A stretch of 64,000 bases of DNA, taken from NCBI RefSeq assembly GCF_900108015.1, contig NZ_FNVP01000014.1:20865-84864 (forward strand), read 5' to 3'. The DNA is from Flavobacterium urumqiense (lineage in GTDB: Bacteria; Bacteroidota; Bacteroidia; Flavobacteriales; Flavobacteriaceae). The notes beneath the pieces were generated by a model, which saw nothing but the letters and a program-made list of their open reading frames with translations, searched no databases and was not told where the DNA came from. Each line of letters starts with the position of its first letter. Position 1 is the stretch's first letter. Shown in pieces: positions 9,202-18,490 of this stretch. Both the position numbers and the translations under genes were made by a program.

Positions 9202-9795
9202 TCAATCACACTTCAACCATCCTGTAATACTCATTCGGGTATTTTGGGTTACCAAAACCTCGTGAACCAACTCGTCACTTTTGAAGAAAACCGTTTTGCC
9301 CTGAGTAGGTGCAATTTTTTGGTTGTTGTTTAGCTGATGAATTAACAATTCGCCTCCGTCACTTTCTTGCCAATCACTATTCAAATAACTAATCATGGAG
9401 TATTTTCGGCTCGGGTTATTTTTGAACTGGTCCAAATGCTTTAGATAAAAATCACCTTTTTCATACAAGGAATAATGAAACTCATATCCTGTAATTCCAG
9501 TATAACAACTTAGATTCAAATAGGTTATAAAAGCTTCAATTTGAGCAAAAAATTCGTTTTCGAAGATATTATTGTGTTTCTTATCCAACCAATAAATAGA
9601 ATCGCTTCTCACCGCACTATCATATGAAACAGCTTCTGAGTTACCTGTTCCTGCTTCCATTAACAAACTCTGTTGATTTAGGTTGAGTAAATTTTGCTTT
9701 AAGCTATTGGCCAAAGCGTCACTTAAAAAATGTTCAGATATTCCAACTTTATTTTCAATATAAGAGGCAATTAAATCCTCAAAGCTATTTTCCAT
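9202..9795 (-). CDS. 2-oxoglutarate/Fe(II)-dependent dioxygenase, prolyl-hydroxylase type
   Basis: The 197-residue product has the double-stranded beta-helix motifs of 2OG-Fe(II) oxygenases: metal ligands 'HLDQF' near residue 119 and 'LVHEV' near 176, and the 2-oxoglutarate-binding arginine in 'TRMSITGWL' near 185. The fold is of the P4H/PhyH-like group that hydroxylates protein or small-molecule substrates; the substrate cannot be told. I start at the ATG at 9793-9795 ('MENSFEDLIASYIENK'); an upstream ATG at 9924 would add 43 residues with no family similarity. The gene lies downstream of the MoxR/VWA pair on the same strand but is separated by a hairpin. Confidence 0.85.
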   Translation of the reverse strand: MENSFEDLIASYIENKVGISEHFLSDALANSLKQNLLNLNQQSLLMEAGTGNSEAVSYDSAVRSDSIYWLDKKHNNIFENEFFAQIEAFITYLNLSCYTGITGYEFHYSLYEKGDFYLKHLDQFKNNPSRKYSMISYLNSDWQESDGGELLIHQLNNNQKIAPTQGKTVFFKSDELVHEVLVTQNTRMSITGWLKCD

Positions 9796-9946
9796 GACTT
9801 TTTGTTGACTGCAAATACCGCCAAGGGGACAAGGTAGACTAAATAAAATCGTTAGCGTCCCATTATGAAATAAATAAAAATTTATAGTACAAAACATTCC
9901 CTTTTGAAAATAAAAAGTCCACAAGAAAACATTATTTTAACCATTT

Positions 9947-9991
9947 AAGGCATTTAAGAAACTTTAAAAATTATAGTTGCTTAAATGCCTT
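9947..9991 (-). terminator. Inverted repeat downstream of the MoxR-type gene
   Basis: Perfect 12-bp arms AAGGCATTTAAG and CTTAAATGCCTT are separated by 21 bases. It lies just past the stop of the 10018 gene on the minus strand. No long T run follows, so termination is likely but not certain. Confidence 0.5.
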
Positions 9992-10017
9992 ACAAGGTTC
10001 AATAAATAGTACGTTAT

Positions 10018-11481
10018 TTACAATTTACTGATAAAGCTTCCGTAAATATCCTTGAACTGATATCCTTCAGAGAAACGGTCTTTGCTCAGTTTTTTATATT
10101 CTACCAATCCCCAAAGAATAAATTCTTTCATGAAAAATTTATCTTCCTTTTCCACTTGCGGTTGGTATTTCTTTATTAAAACTTCCAGCGGCACAATGCT
10201 ACCTAAAATTCTTTGATACTCTTCATCTGTACAATCGTCTAATAATTCGAAACCGCTTTCTGCAAAAAACCATTCGATTATATCTGTGTAGGCATTTTTA
10301 ACATCTTCTTTTTCTAATTTTTCAATTTTTGGAAAATAGGCAGGGAAAAAAGTATGAATAGCATCCCCCAATAAATGCTGTGCTACAGCGGCAGCTCCCT
10401 CCTGCTCTCCTTCATAAACCAATTCAACTTTTCCGGTAATAGCAGGAATAATTCCCATAAAATCAGATAGACGCAAAGTAGTTTTATCTTCTCCGGATTT
10501 CAAAGCTCTTCTTTCGGCAGTACTTAATAAATTTTCTAAGGCCGTTATACTCAACCTTGCACTCACGCCACTCTTATTATCAATATACTCACTTTCTCGC
10601 GCTTCAAAACTGATTTGTTCCAATAAATCTCGGGCTAACGAAGGAACATGAACCATATCACTTTGTACACCGTCCAGCTTAGCTTCCTGCTCCGTAATGG
10701 TTCTTGCAATTTTAATTGTTTCCGGATAATGCGTTAAGATTTGAGAACCTATTCTATCTTTCAATGGCGTAACAATACTACCACGATTGGTATAATCCTC
10801 AGGATTTGCAGTGAAAACAAACTGCATATCCAGCGGCATTCTCAACTTGAATCCACGAATCTGGATATCACCCTCCTGCAATATATTGAACAAGGCTACT
10901 TGAATTCTAGCCTGTAAATCAGGTAATTCGTTGATAACGAAAATACAACGGTTAGCTCTTGGAATCATCCCAAAATGTATCACACGATCATCCGCATAAG
11001 ACAATTTTAAATTTGCTGCTTTTATCGGATCTACATCGCCAATTAAATCCGCAACGGTAACATCTGGCGTGGCTAATTTTTCGAAGAAACGGTCGCTTCT
11101 GTGTAACCAGGAAATTGGAGTTTCATCTCCTTTTGTTTCAATGACGTCTTTTGCAAAACGGGAAATCGGTTGAAACGGATCGTCATTAATTTCGGAACCA
11201 GTCACAAATGGAATATATTCGTCCAGTAATTCAATCATTTTACGTGCCAATCTTGTTTTGGCTTGACCACGAAGACCCAATAAATTAATATTGTGACGCG
11301 ATAAGATTGCACGTTCTAATTCGGGAATTACCGTATTCTCAAAACCGTGAACGCCTTCAAAAGTTGGTTTTCCTGATTTTATTTTTTCTCTAAGATTAGA
11401 ACGCAATTCATCTTTTATGCTTTTACTTTCGTAACCTGCTTTTTTTAATTCCCCTAGTGTTTTTATATTTTCTATTTTCAT
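10018..11481 (-). CDS. MoxR/magnesium-chelatase-like AAA+ ATPase
   Basis: The AAA+ ATPase belongs to the MoxR / Mg-chelatase subunit I type. It shows a P loop 'GLRGQAKTRLARK' near residue 67, a Walker B region 'RCIFVINELPDLQAR' near 190, and 'TANPEDYTNRGSIVTPL', the sensor segment characteristic of the group. The C-terminal third is the usual lid plus an unassigned helical part. The upstream neighbour encodes a VWA protein with a MIDAS motif, ending 30 bases before this gene; MoxR and VWA proteins typically act as a pair, in chaperone-like assembly or metal insertion. No chlorophyll or cobalamin genes are near, so literal magnesium chelatase activity is unlikely. An ATG at 11511 would add ten residues. 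Confidence 0.85.
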   Translation of the reverse strand: MKIENIKTLGELKKAGYESKSIKDELRSNLREKIKSGKPTFEGVHGFENTVIPELERAILSRHNINLLGLRGQAKTRLARKMIELLDEYIPFVTGSEINDDPFQPISRFAKDVIETKGDETPISWLHRSDRFFEKLATPDVTVADLIGDVDPIKAANLKLSYADDRVIHFGMIPRANRCIFVINELPDLQARIQVALFNILQEGDIQIRGFKLRMPLDMQFVFTANPEDYTNRGSIVTPLKDRIGSQILTHYPETIKIARTITEQEAKLDGVQSDMVHVPSLARDLLEQISFEARESEYIDNKSGVSARLSITALENLLSTAERRALKSGEDKTTLRLSDFMGIIPAITGKVELVYEGEQEGAAAVAQHLLGDAIHTFFPAYFPKIEKLEKEDVKNAYTDIIEWFFAESGFELLDDCTDEEYQRILGSIVPLEVLIKKYQPQVEKEDKFFMKEFILWGLVEYKKLSKDRFSEGYQFKDIYGSFISKL

Positions 11482-11540
11482 ATTGCTTTTGTTATTGTTA
11501 ATGCTTGCCAATTTGTTATCGATTGTGCTCGAACTGACTA

Positions 11541-12659
11541 CTATTTTATTCTCTTCTTACGATTCGTTTCATAATCCTCAAAAATCATTTCCCCAAGTCC
11601 TTTTAATCCGGTATAAAATGCTTTTCCTTGATTGGCTTCGGTAAACCGATTTACAAATTGCTGTAAATACGGATCATTGGCAATCATAAAGGTAGTTATT
11701 GGAATGTGCAATTTTCGGGCTTGTTGTGCCTGATTGTAGCATTTATCAACAATATATTCGTCTAGTCCATTACTGTTCATATAATAGGAACCATCTTTTT
11801 CGCGAACGCAACTTGGTTTTCCATCTGTTATCATGAAAATTTGTTTGTTGGTATTTCGTTTCCTGCGGAGAATATCCATGGCCAATTGCAAACCGGCAAC
11901 CGTATTGGTGTGAAAAGGTCCAACTTTTAAATATGGTAAATCCCGAATAGCAATCGTCCAGGCATCATTTCCAAAAACCAAAATATCCAAAGTATCTTTT
12001 GGATAACGTGTTGTAATCAACTCGGCAAGAGCCATCGCCACTTTCTTGGCTGGAGTGATTCGGTCTTCACCATACAATATCATACTGTGACTGATATCAA
12101 TCATCAAAACCGTACTCATTTGGGATTTGAATTGGGTTTCTTCGACAACCAAATCATTTTCGGTCAACATAAAATCTGCAACTCCATTATTAATTTGGGC
12201 ATTACGCAAACTTTCTGTTAAAGAAATTCTTTCCAGTCCATCTCCAAAATGAAACTCTCGAAATTCTCCAGTATGTTCGTCCCCATTACCGGAATGCTTT
12301 GTTTTGTGATTGCCACTACCCGAACGTTTTAGATTTCCAAAAATATTATCTAAGGCTTGTTGTCTAATGGCGCGCTCGGTTTTTGCAGTAATTCCAATTC
12401 CAGAAGTTCCATCTTCTTTGAGTTCATCGCGGATGTAGCCTTTTTTCTTTAAATCTTCTATAAAATCATCAATGGTGTAGTGTTCATCGGTAAGTTTATA
12501 TTCTTTGTCCAATTCTCGCAACCAATCAATTGCTTCATCAAAATCTCCTGAAGTGTGCGTGATCAATTCTTTAAAAATCCCAAAGAGTTTATCAAACGGA
12601 GTCTGAAATGGGGCTTCGTATTGCTTAAAATAAAATCCTTTCTTATTGTTATTTTTCAT
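11541..12659 (-). CDS. von Willebrand factor A domain protein, partner of the MoxR ATPase
   Basis: The 372-residue protein has an N-terminal region of about 175 residues that is charged and G/H-rich around 115-135, followed by a VWA domain with an intact MIDAS: 'DISHSM' near 186, a threonine in 'FHTNTVAGLQLA', and 'FMITDGKPS'. VWA domains bind divalent cations and protein partners. No signal peptide or membrane helix is seen, so it should be cytoplasmic. It is transcribed first in a two-gene unit with the MoxR-type ATPase (29-base gap). An A/T-rich imperfect palindrome (TACATCATTTTAAAATGTA) lies just upstream of the start and could hold a control site. Confidence 0.88.
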   Translation of the reverse strand: MKNNNKKGFYFKQYEAPFQTPFDKLFGIFKELITHTSGDFDEAIDWLRELDKEYKLTDEHYTIDDFIEDLKKKGYIRDELKEDGTSGIGITAKTERAIRQQALDNIFGNLKRSGSGNHKTKHSGNGDEHTGEFREFHFGDGLERISLTESLRNAQINNGVADFMLTENDLVVEETQFKSQMSTVLMIDISHSMILYGEDRITPAKKVAMALAELITTRYPKDTLDILVFGNDAWTIAIRDLPYLKVGPFHTNTVAGLQLAMDILRRKRNTNKQIFMITDGKPSCVREKDGSYYMNSNGLDEYIVDKCYNQAQQARKLHIPITTFMIANDPYLQQFVNRFTEANQGKAFYTGLKGLGEMIFEDYETNRKKRIK

Positions 12660-12763
12660 AGACTTTAAAATTACATCATTTTAAAATGTAGTCTAGACAA
12701 ACGTTTATTAATTTTTAGTTAAAAACATCAACACAATATAAATACGTTTTTATAAAAGAGTAA

Positions 12764-13147
12764 TTAAGTAAAAAATTGTCCATCGACATAAAACCAACTT
12801 CCATTTTCGAGTTTGAAAGTCGAAAGTTCGTGATGAATTTGTTTTTGAAGTTTGCTATCCAGGAAATAAGCTTTAAATTCCACCATATTCTCAGTTGCAT
12901 TTATAATTTCTAATTTAAGCCATTGATTACTGGTTGCCCAATGTAGAATTTCGGATTTTGAATGACAATTTCTCTCCGAAATATGTGTTGTAGCCAATAT
13001 ATAATCAGCCTGAAGTGTGGCATAAGCGGAATAACGCGATTGCATCAAAGCTAAAGCTGTTGGCACTTTTTGAGTTCCATTTATAAAAGGTTCACAACAT
13101 TCCTGAAAGCTTTTTTTAGAACCACAATAACATTTTTTTTCAATCAT
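12764..13147 (-). CDS. YchJ-family SEC-C motif protein
   Basis: The 127-residue product begins with a SEC-C zinc-binding motif, 'CYCGSKKSFQECCEPFING', and continues with the YchJ-type domain ('ALMQSRYSAYATLQADYILATTH'), an NTF2-like fold. Homologues are common and of unknown biochemical role; the SEC-C motif is also found at the end of SecA, where it binds zinc. It is the last of three closely spaced minus-strand genes (16-base gap to the 80-residue gene). Confidence 0.88.
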   Translation of the reverse strand: MIEKKCYCGSKKSFQECCEPFINGTQKVPTALALMQSRYSAYATLQADYILATTHISERNCHSKSEILHWATSNQWLKLEIINATENMVEFKAYFLDSKLQKQIHHELSTFKLENGSWFYVDGQFFT

Positions 13148-13163
13148 TTTTTTGATAAACTTT

Positions 13164-13406
13164 TCAGATTGAACCGGCTACTTGTCCGTTAAGTCCAATT
13201 ATTTTTTGATGTAATTGATTTAACAATACCTGATACCTACTTATTTCCATTAGGTCGTCATCGTCATCGGAGAAATCAAGCAATTCGTCTAATTCTTCAC
13301 TCACTACAACTAATTTATTATTAGCTTCCCGTGCATTTTTTTTAGCAATAAAATCAATTATTTCCTGAACATTATTTTTTATCGCATCAAATTTATCTTT
13401 TTGCAT
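13164..13406 (-). CDS. Small acidic protein of unknown function
   Basis: An 80-residue soluble protein with a strongly acidic centre ('EELDELLDFSDDDDDLMEI') flanked by predicted helices. No known domain is recognised. It lies between the 50-residue lysine-rich gene (11-base gap) and the YchJ-like gene (16-base gap), so the three are probably cotranscribed. The opposite charge of its upstream neighbour invites the idea that the two products interact, which is inference only. Confidence 0.65.
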   Translation of the reverse strand: MQKDKFDAIKNNVQEIIDFIAKKNAREANNKLVVVSEELDELLDFSDDDDDLMEISRYQVLLNQLHQKIIGLNGQVAGSI

Positions 13407-13417
13407 TTAATTATATT

Positions 13418-13570
13418 TTAGTTATTCTCAGGTATATTGTTTTCGTTGAACTTTTTTACAATTTGTTTTAATTTTTCTTTACGATCTCTCTCAGCCTGTT
13501 TTGCCTTGTCTTGTGCTTTATGCAACTTATCGTTGTGTTTCTTTATATTCCCTTCATTATTTCTACTCAT
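13418..13570 (-). CDS. Short lysine-rich helical protein
   Basis: An ATG at 13568-13570 opens a 50-codon frame ending at 13418. The product is highly basic and helix-prone, with 'KLHKAQDKAKQAERDRKEKL' in its centre. It ends 11 bases before the acidic 80-residue gene and has coding-like composition. No family is recognised. Short frames of this kind are easily missed, so the call rests on the tight spacing and composition. Confidence 0.55.
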   Translation of the reverse strand: MSRNNEGNIKKHNDKLHKAQDKAKQAERDRKEKLKQIVKKFNENNIPENN

Positions 13571-14108
13571 TACTTTTTATTTTACTTATGAAAATCAATA
13601 ATTTGATTCAAAAACTTACGCAAAGTTCGGGTTTATTATTGAAATTCAGATTTTTTTTATCCTGATTAGCTTATCGTACTGATTATTAGTGTGTAATACA
13701 TAATTAAATTTAACCGTTCGGTATGATTAGTTTTTAATGATAGTTTTTCGTCAGTTCAAATGATTTTCGACAGAAAATTGTATCGATAACAGAAAAACGG
13801 TTCTCAATACATTTTTTGTTCCATTTTATTACACAAAAAACACTCGACCTAAAACTCTTAATAATTACACCCATCGGTTAACTCTCTAATTTAAAACTAT
13901 TTAATTTTATTTTTTCAAAAATTAAAAAATAAGAGTAAAAAAAGTTAAAATATTGAAAATCATTTAATAACAAATAAATACAAAAACAAATAAAACAATA
14001 AAAAATAAAGTTAGTCACTATAGCTAATCTCTAGTGGTTATTAAACTTTTTTTTTTACATTTATCACCTAATATAAAGCAGCTACTGAAAGCCTTTCAAA
14101 TTGAAAAG
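13571..14108. other. Long AT-rich divergent intergenic region
   Basis: About 540 bases separate the minus-strand small-gene operon from the CHASE histidine kinase. I see no gene, RNA or strong hairpin. A GTG-initiated extension of the kinase frame runs from 14034, which is judged non-coding. The length suggests control regions for both directions, but no clear consensus promoter could be picked. Confidence 0.4.
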
Positions 14109-16952
14109 ATGGTATTAAAAAAAAAATGGCCCAAATTTATCTCTTGGTTTTTAACTAGGCCAAAAACTGCAGGTGTATTTGTATTCATTTGTTTAAGTTT
14201 TATTATTGGCTTTACTGTTTATCAGCAATATCGAATTATAAAAGAAGATGAACGTAGAGAAATGAGTAATACGTTACAAATTGTCGATCAGAATATCGAG
14301 CAATTACTCAAAAACTCCTACACCACTACATTGACATTAGCATTAACCATTAATGACAATGGTATTCCTCAAAACTTCGAATATGTAGGCAAGGAACTGA
14401 TGGATTCTAATAGTAGTATTTTTGCGGTAGAATTAGTGCCAAAAGGAGTGATCAAGTATATTTATCCGTTGAAAGGGAATGAGGCGGCAATGAATTTAAA
14501 TCTGTTTGCTGACTCCTATCTCAAAAAAGAAGCTCTAAAATCAATTGTGAGTCAAAAAATGTATTTTGCAGGTCCTTTAAAATTAAAACAAGGAGGTACA
14601 GGAATTGTTGGAAGATTCCCTGTTTTTCTAGATAAAAAGTTTTGGGGATTTTCGGCTGTCATTATTAAATTAGAAAACTTGTTAAAATCTTCGGGAATTA
14701 ATAGTGTGGATAACTCCAAATATTATTTTCAGTTATCAAAAAAAAATCCGGTTACCTTAAAAGAAGTTTTTTACTTACCTAATAAAAGTGATTTTTCTAA
14801 AAAATATAATATTTCAGTAACTATTCCAGATGGAGACTGGAAATTATATCTGATTTCTAAACACCAAAATTATCTGTACTACCAAATTTTAATTCCAGCA
14901 CTTTTTGGTTTTATTTTTGCTGCAGCTTTTGGTTTCGTCATAAATTCTCTTTTAAAAATGCCAAAAGAATTACAGCTTTTAGTTCATATTCAGGCAACAA
15001 AACTTTTGAATAGTGAAATAAAATACAAATCAATTTTTGATCAGGCCGCTGTTGGAATTGCTTATATTGATTCTTGTTCAGGTAATTTTTTAGAAATAAA
15101 TAAGCAATACTGTAACTTGTTAGGAAATTCTGAACAGGAAATGAAAAAGAGAAATTTTCAATCTGTAACCCATCCTGATGATCTAGAAGAGGACTCAATG
15201 AATCTGGAGAAATTAAAGTCCGGAAAAATAAGGGAGTATTCAATGGAAAAACGGTATATCACAAAAAAAAATGCTGTTATCTGGACAAAACTTACTGTTT
15301 CTCCACTTTGGAATATTAACGAGCAACCCACAACTCATATTGCAATTATTGAAGACATTTCATCAAAAAAAGAAGCAGAAGAATTAATTAAAAAAAACGA
15401 AACACGTTTTAAAAGTTTGTTTGATGATTCCCCGTTACCGTTAAGAGAAGAAGATTTTTCAGATGTTAAAAAATATCTTGAAGAACTTAATTTAATGTGT
15501 CAAGATATAGATACAGTAAAAAACTACTTTCAAAAAAACCCGAAAAGTGTTATCAAAGCGCATTCTCTTATTAAATTAATTAGCGTAAACAAAGCTTGCC
15601 TAAAATTACATATGGTTAAGACTAAAGAAGAACTTTTGTTTAACAAGTCAACTTTATTCAATGAAGATTCTTCATGCTGTTTTAGCCAACATCTCTTAGC
15701 AATAACTCAGGGCGAAAATAATTTTATTTTTGATACGATCATAAAAAATAAAGCAGGACAACATCGAGACGTGAATTTAAGATGGAATGTAATAGAGGGG
15801 TATGAAAAATCACTCGAAAGAATTATCGTATCCACTGAAGACATTACGGACCGAAAATTATCCCAAAACGTAATTCTTAAATCACAACAAAGAATCGAAT
15901 CTTTAATTAATACTATTGACGGAATTGTTTGGGAATGTGACGCTAAAACCTTTGCTTTTAATTTTATAAGTCAAAAAACAGAAAAAATATTAGGATATAC
16001 CACCGAAGAATGGCTTGAAAATCCAAATTTTTGGACAGACCACATACATCCTGAAGATAGAAACTGGATAATCGAAAGTTGTGCCTTACAAACAAGCCGA
16101 AATCTAAATCACGATTTTGAATATAGAATGATTGCAAAAAATGGTTCTGTTATCTGGTTGAGGGATATTGTGAATGTTGTACTAGAAAATGGCAAGGCCG
16201 AGAGTTTATGCGGTATTATGATTGATATTACCAAAACCAAAGAAGCAGAAAAAGAGTTAAATGATTCCTTCAATTTAGTCACGGAACAAAATAAAAGATT
16301 ACTAAATTTCTCTTATATTGTTTCGCATAATTTAAGATCGCATACCAGCAATATTTCGTCAATTATGGATCTGATTGAAATTTCGGAATCAGAACAAGAA
16401 AGAAATGAGATGATCCAATTATTAAAATCTATTTCTAATTCCTTGAATGAAACCATGCTTCATCTGAACGAAGTCATTAATATTAGAACGAATATTGGTT
16501 TAGTGTCAGAATCATTAAATCTAAAACAATATATAGATAATGCACAAAATGTTTTAGCGGAACAAATAACATTGAATGATGTTTCAATTACCACTGAAAT
16601 TCCAAAAATTGTGATGGTAAACTATAATCCGGCTTATCTGGAAAGCATATTATATAACATAATTTCTAATTCTATCCGTTACAGACATCCGGAACGAAAA
16701 CCAGCTATTTCAATAAAATGGATTATAGAAAATGATTTAACTATACTTCAAATTTCAGATAACGGTGTTGGAATAGATCTTGTAAAAAATGCAGATAAAA
16801 TCTTTGGAATGTACAAAACATTCTCTAACAATTCTGACGCAAAAGGAATTGGACTTTTTATTACAAAAAATCAAATTGACGCAATGGGAGGAAATATAAC
16901 CGTAGAAAGTGAACCTAATATTGGAACAACATTTAAAATATATATTCAATGA
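14109..16952 (+). CDS. CHASE-PAS sensor histidine kinase
   Basis: The 947-residue kinase has an N-terminal membrane helix ('TAGVFVFICLSFIIGFTVY'), then a periplasmic CHASE domain to about 265 ('VELVPKGVIKYIYPLKGNEAA' type), a second membrane helix near 270-290, and PAS modules at about 310-430, 435-590 and 595-720. The histidine region reads 'SYIVSHNLRSHTSNI' and the HATPase part ends with 'DNGVGIDL...GIGLFITKNQ'. CHASE domains sense small extracellular ligands. The ATG at 14109 is preferred over a GTG at 14034. The stop overlaps the next ATG by four bases (ATGA), so kinase and receiver are translationally coupled and probably form a two-component pair. Confidence 0.9.
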   Translation: MVLKKKWPKFISWFLTRPKTAGVFVFICLSFIIGFTVYQQYRIIKEDERREMSNTLQIVDQNIEQLLKNSYTTTLTLALTINDNGIPQNFEYVGKELMDSNSSIFAVELVPKGVIKYIYPLKGNEAAMNLNLFADSYLKKEALKSIVSQKMYFAGPLKLKQGGTGIVGRFPVFLDKKFWGFSAVIIKLENLLKSSGINSVDNSKYYFQLSKKNPVTLKEVFYLPNKSDFSKKYNISVTIPDGDWKLYLISKHQNYLYYQILIPALFGFIFAAAFGFVINSLLKMPKELQLLVHIQATKLLNSEIKYKSIFDQAAVGIAYIDSCSGNFLEINKQYCNLLGNSEQEMKKRNFQSVTHPDDLEEDSMNLEKLKSGKIREYSMEKRYITKKNAVIWTKLTVSPLWNINEQPTTHIAIIEDISSKKEAEELIKKNETRFKSLFDDSPLPLREEDFSDVKKYLEELNLMCQDIDTVKNYFQKNPKSVIKAHSLIKLISVNKACLKLHMVKTKEELLFNKSTLFNEDSSCCFSQHLLAITQGENNFIFDTIIKNKAGQHRDVNLRWNVIEGYEKSLERIIVSTEDITDRKLSQNVILKSQQRIESLINTIDGIVWECDAKTFAFNFISQKTEKILGYTTEEWLENPNFWTDHIHPEDRNWIIESCALQTSRNLNHDFEYRMIAKNGSVIWLRDIVNVVLENGKAESLCGIMIDITKTKEAEKELNDSFNLVTEQNKRLLNFSYIVSHNLRSHTSNISSIMDLIEISESEQERNEMIQLLKSISNSLNETMLHLNEVINIRTNIGLVSESLNLKQYIDNAQNVLAEQITLNDVSITTEIPKIVMVNYNPAYLESILYNIISNSIRYRHPERKPAISIKWIIENDLTILQISDNGVGIDLVKNADKIFGMYKTFSNNSDAKGIGLFITKNQIDAMGGNITVESEPNIGTTFKIYIQ

Positions 16953-17344
16953 GAAAAAAAACAATATGGGTAATAGACGATGATATTATTTACCAAATTA
17001 TAGTTAATAAAATTATTGAGAAATCTGAAATGTTCTCTTCAATATCTTCTTTTAAAAATGGTAAAGAAGCATTAGATGCAGTGACTAATTCATTCAATGA
17101 TAATGAAACACTACCAGATATAATCTTATTGGATATTAATATGCCAATTATGGATGGATGGGAGTTTATGGAAGGAATGACTCTTTTAAAGCCTTCAATC
17201 ACAAAACAAATCATTGTTTATGTCGTTAGTTCTTCCATAGCAGCGGAAGATAAAAATAAAGCAAAAACGTATCCAGACATCTTAGGATACTTATCAAAAC
17301 CTGTCAATATTAATGACTTAATATTAATTGCTTCCAACGATTAA
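16949..17344 (+). CDS. CheY-like single-domain response regulator
   Basis: A 131-residue stand-alone receiver: acidic pair 'VIDDD', phospho-acceptor Asp in 'IILLDINMPIMDGWEF', Ser/Thr position in 'YVVSSS' and the invariant Lys in 'YLSKPVN'. No output domain is present. It overlaps the upstream CHASE kinase by four bases and is most likely its phosphorylation partner. Like Rcp1-type regulators it may act by protein contact rather than by binding DNA. Confidence 0.92.
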   Translation: MRKKTIWVIDDDIIYQIIVNKIIEKSEMFSSISSFKNGKEALDAVTNSFNDNETLPDIILLDINMPIMDGWEFMEGMTLLKPSITKQIIVYVVSSSIAAEDKNKAKTYPDILGYLSKPVNINDLILIASND

Positions 17345-17418
17345 AGTAATCAAAGTTACATTTTAAATTTAAATCGGATGATAAAAAATCTTCACTGGAA
17401 AAAGGTTGAATATTAAAA

Positions 17419-17973
17419 TTAAACTATTTCTCTTTTAATTTCCTCTAAGGTTTTATTAGTGAAAATTAATTGATCAATTATTTTTTTTCTTAAAACATCC
17501 AAATTATCATATTCAAAATATTTTGCCCAAGAAGTCAAAGTAAAGAGATTCCTTATTTGTTTAATTTTTTTTGTTGTTTCAAAACTTGTTCGAAGTATTG
17601 CCTTACTATCATAATTCGGATTATTTTTATGCTGGTAGTTGACCGTGTTTTTTAGGTAATTTGCTTCTAAATAATACAATTCATCCAGCGCATTATCCAG
17701 ATAAAAATTCTCCCAAGGCGCAAAACCCAATTTAATTTTACTTTCAAAACAATCTAATTCTAATACCAAAGGTTCTAAACGCCATTTGCTATTAGCCAAC
17801 CGGCCCCAATGATTTGACAATCGATACATCCCTGATTTAGAATAATAATAACTGCTTCCAGATTTACTTTGGTATTGAACTACTAATCCTTTCAGACTAC
17901 TCAATGGCACTTCCTGAAACACACAAAAGGTGTTTTTGAATGAATTTGGATTGGGACGAAATATTTTTTCCAT
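17419..17973 (-). CDS. Conserved-looking hypothetical protein
   Basis: A 184-residue soluble protein with no domain that I recognise. It is rich in aromatic residues (W, Y, F), for example 'SNHWGRLANSKWRLEPL' and 'APWENFYLDNALDELYYLE', and ends in a charged helical region. I start at the ATG at 17971-17973 ('MEKIFRPNPNSFKNTF'), as the 12 residues from an upstream ATG at 18009 look non-coding. It reads toward the receiver gene, convergent with it. Function unknown. Confidence 0.65.
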   Translation of the reverse strand: MEKIFRPNPNSFKNTFCVFQEVPLSSLKGLVVQYQSKSGSSYYYSKSGMYRLSNHWGRLANSKWRLEPLVLELDCFESKIKLGFAPWENFYLDNALDELYYLEANYLKNTVNYQHKNNPNYDSKAILRTSFETTKKIKQIRNLFTLTSWAKYFEYDNLDVLRKKIIDQLIFTNKTLEEIKREIV

Positions 17974-18065
17974 AAAACAAAGGTAATCAGAAAGTCCAAA
18001 ATAGAACAAGGCAACTAATATTTGATTAGCTTTGCAAATTAGAATTTCATTAAATAAAATAGATC

Positions 18066-18314
18066 ATGACCAAAGCTTCAGAAGAAAGGATGTTACAAAA
18101 AGGGGTATATACCGGAATAATTGAAAAAGATGAAAACAACAACTTTTTTTGTGGTGAATATCTTTTAGATTACAAAATGGTTCAAGCTAAACATACTGTT
18201 GGAGATTGGATTACAATAAAATCCATAATCGAAAACCCAAGTGATATTAGTTATAATAAATATCAAAAAAAGTCAAAAAACTTTGATAAAGCAAATAACA
18301 AGCCACAGCAATAA
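18066..18314 (+). CDS. Small hypothetical protein
   Basis: An 82-residue soluble protein with a probable small beta fold ('GVYTGIIEKDENNNFFCGEYLLDYKMV') and a basic, low-complexity tail ('YQKKSKNFDKANNKPQQ'). It is divergent from the 17973 gene with about 90 bases between the starts. No family is recognised. Confidence 0.6.
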   Translation: MTKASEERMLQKGVYTGIIEKDENNNFFCGEYLLDYKMVQAKHTVGDWITIKSIIENPSDISYNKYQKKSKNFDKANNKPQQ

Positions 18315-18412
18315 AAATCTTTCAAAGTTATTTTTCAAACAAAAATCGTTGGGAATAATTCCTTTTTTTTTGAAATTTTTTTGGTCATAAACTAAAAAGT
18401 TAAAAAAAAGTG

Positions 18413-18420
18413 TACCTTTG
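18413..18420 (+). promoter_or_regulatory. Probable -7 box (TACCTTTG) for the KTSC/J-domain gene
   Basis: TACCTTTG fits TAnnTTTG. No TTG lies at the expected 19-base distance; the next TTG is about 29 bases upstream. The ATG is 70 bases downstream, leaving a long leader. Confidence 0.45.
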
Positions 18421-18490
18421 CAAAAAATTTGTCGATTTTGAAACCAAATTATATTGATTTTATATTAAAAGACAAGTAGTTACCATATTT

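Noticed and set aside
10018..11481. Magnesium chelatase for chlorophyll or cobalamin
   Set aside because: No bch, chl or cob genes are near; the VWA partner and P-loop variant point to a MoxR-type role.
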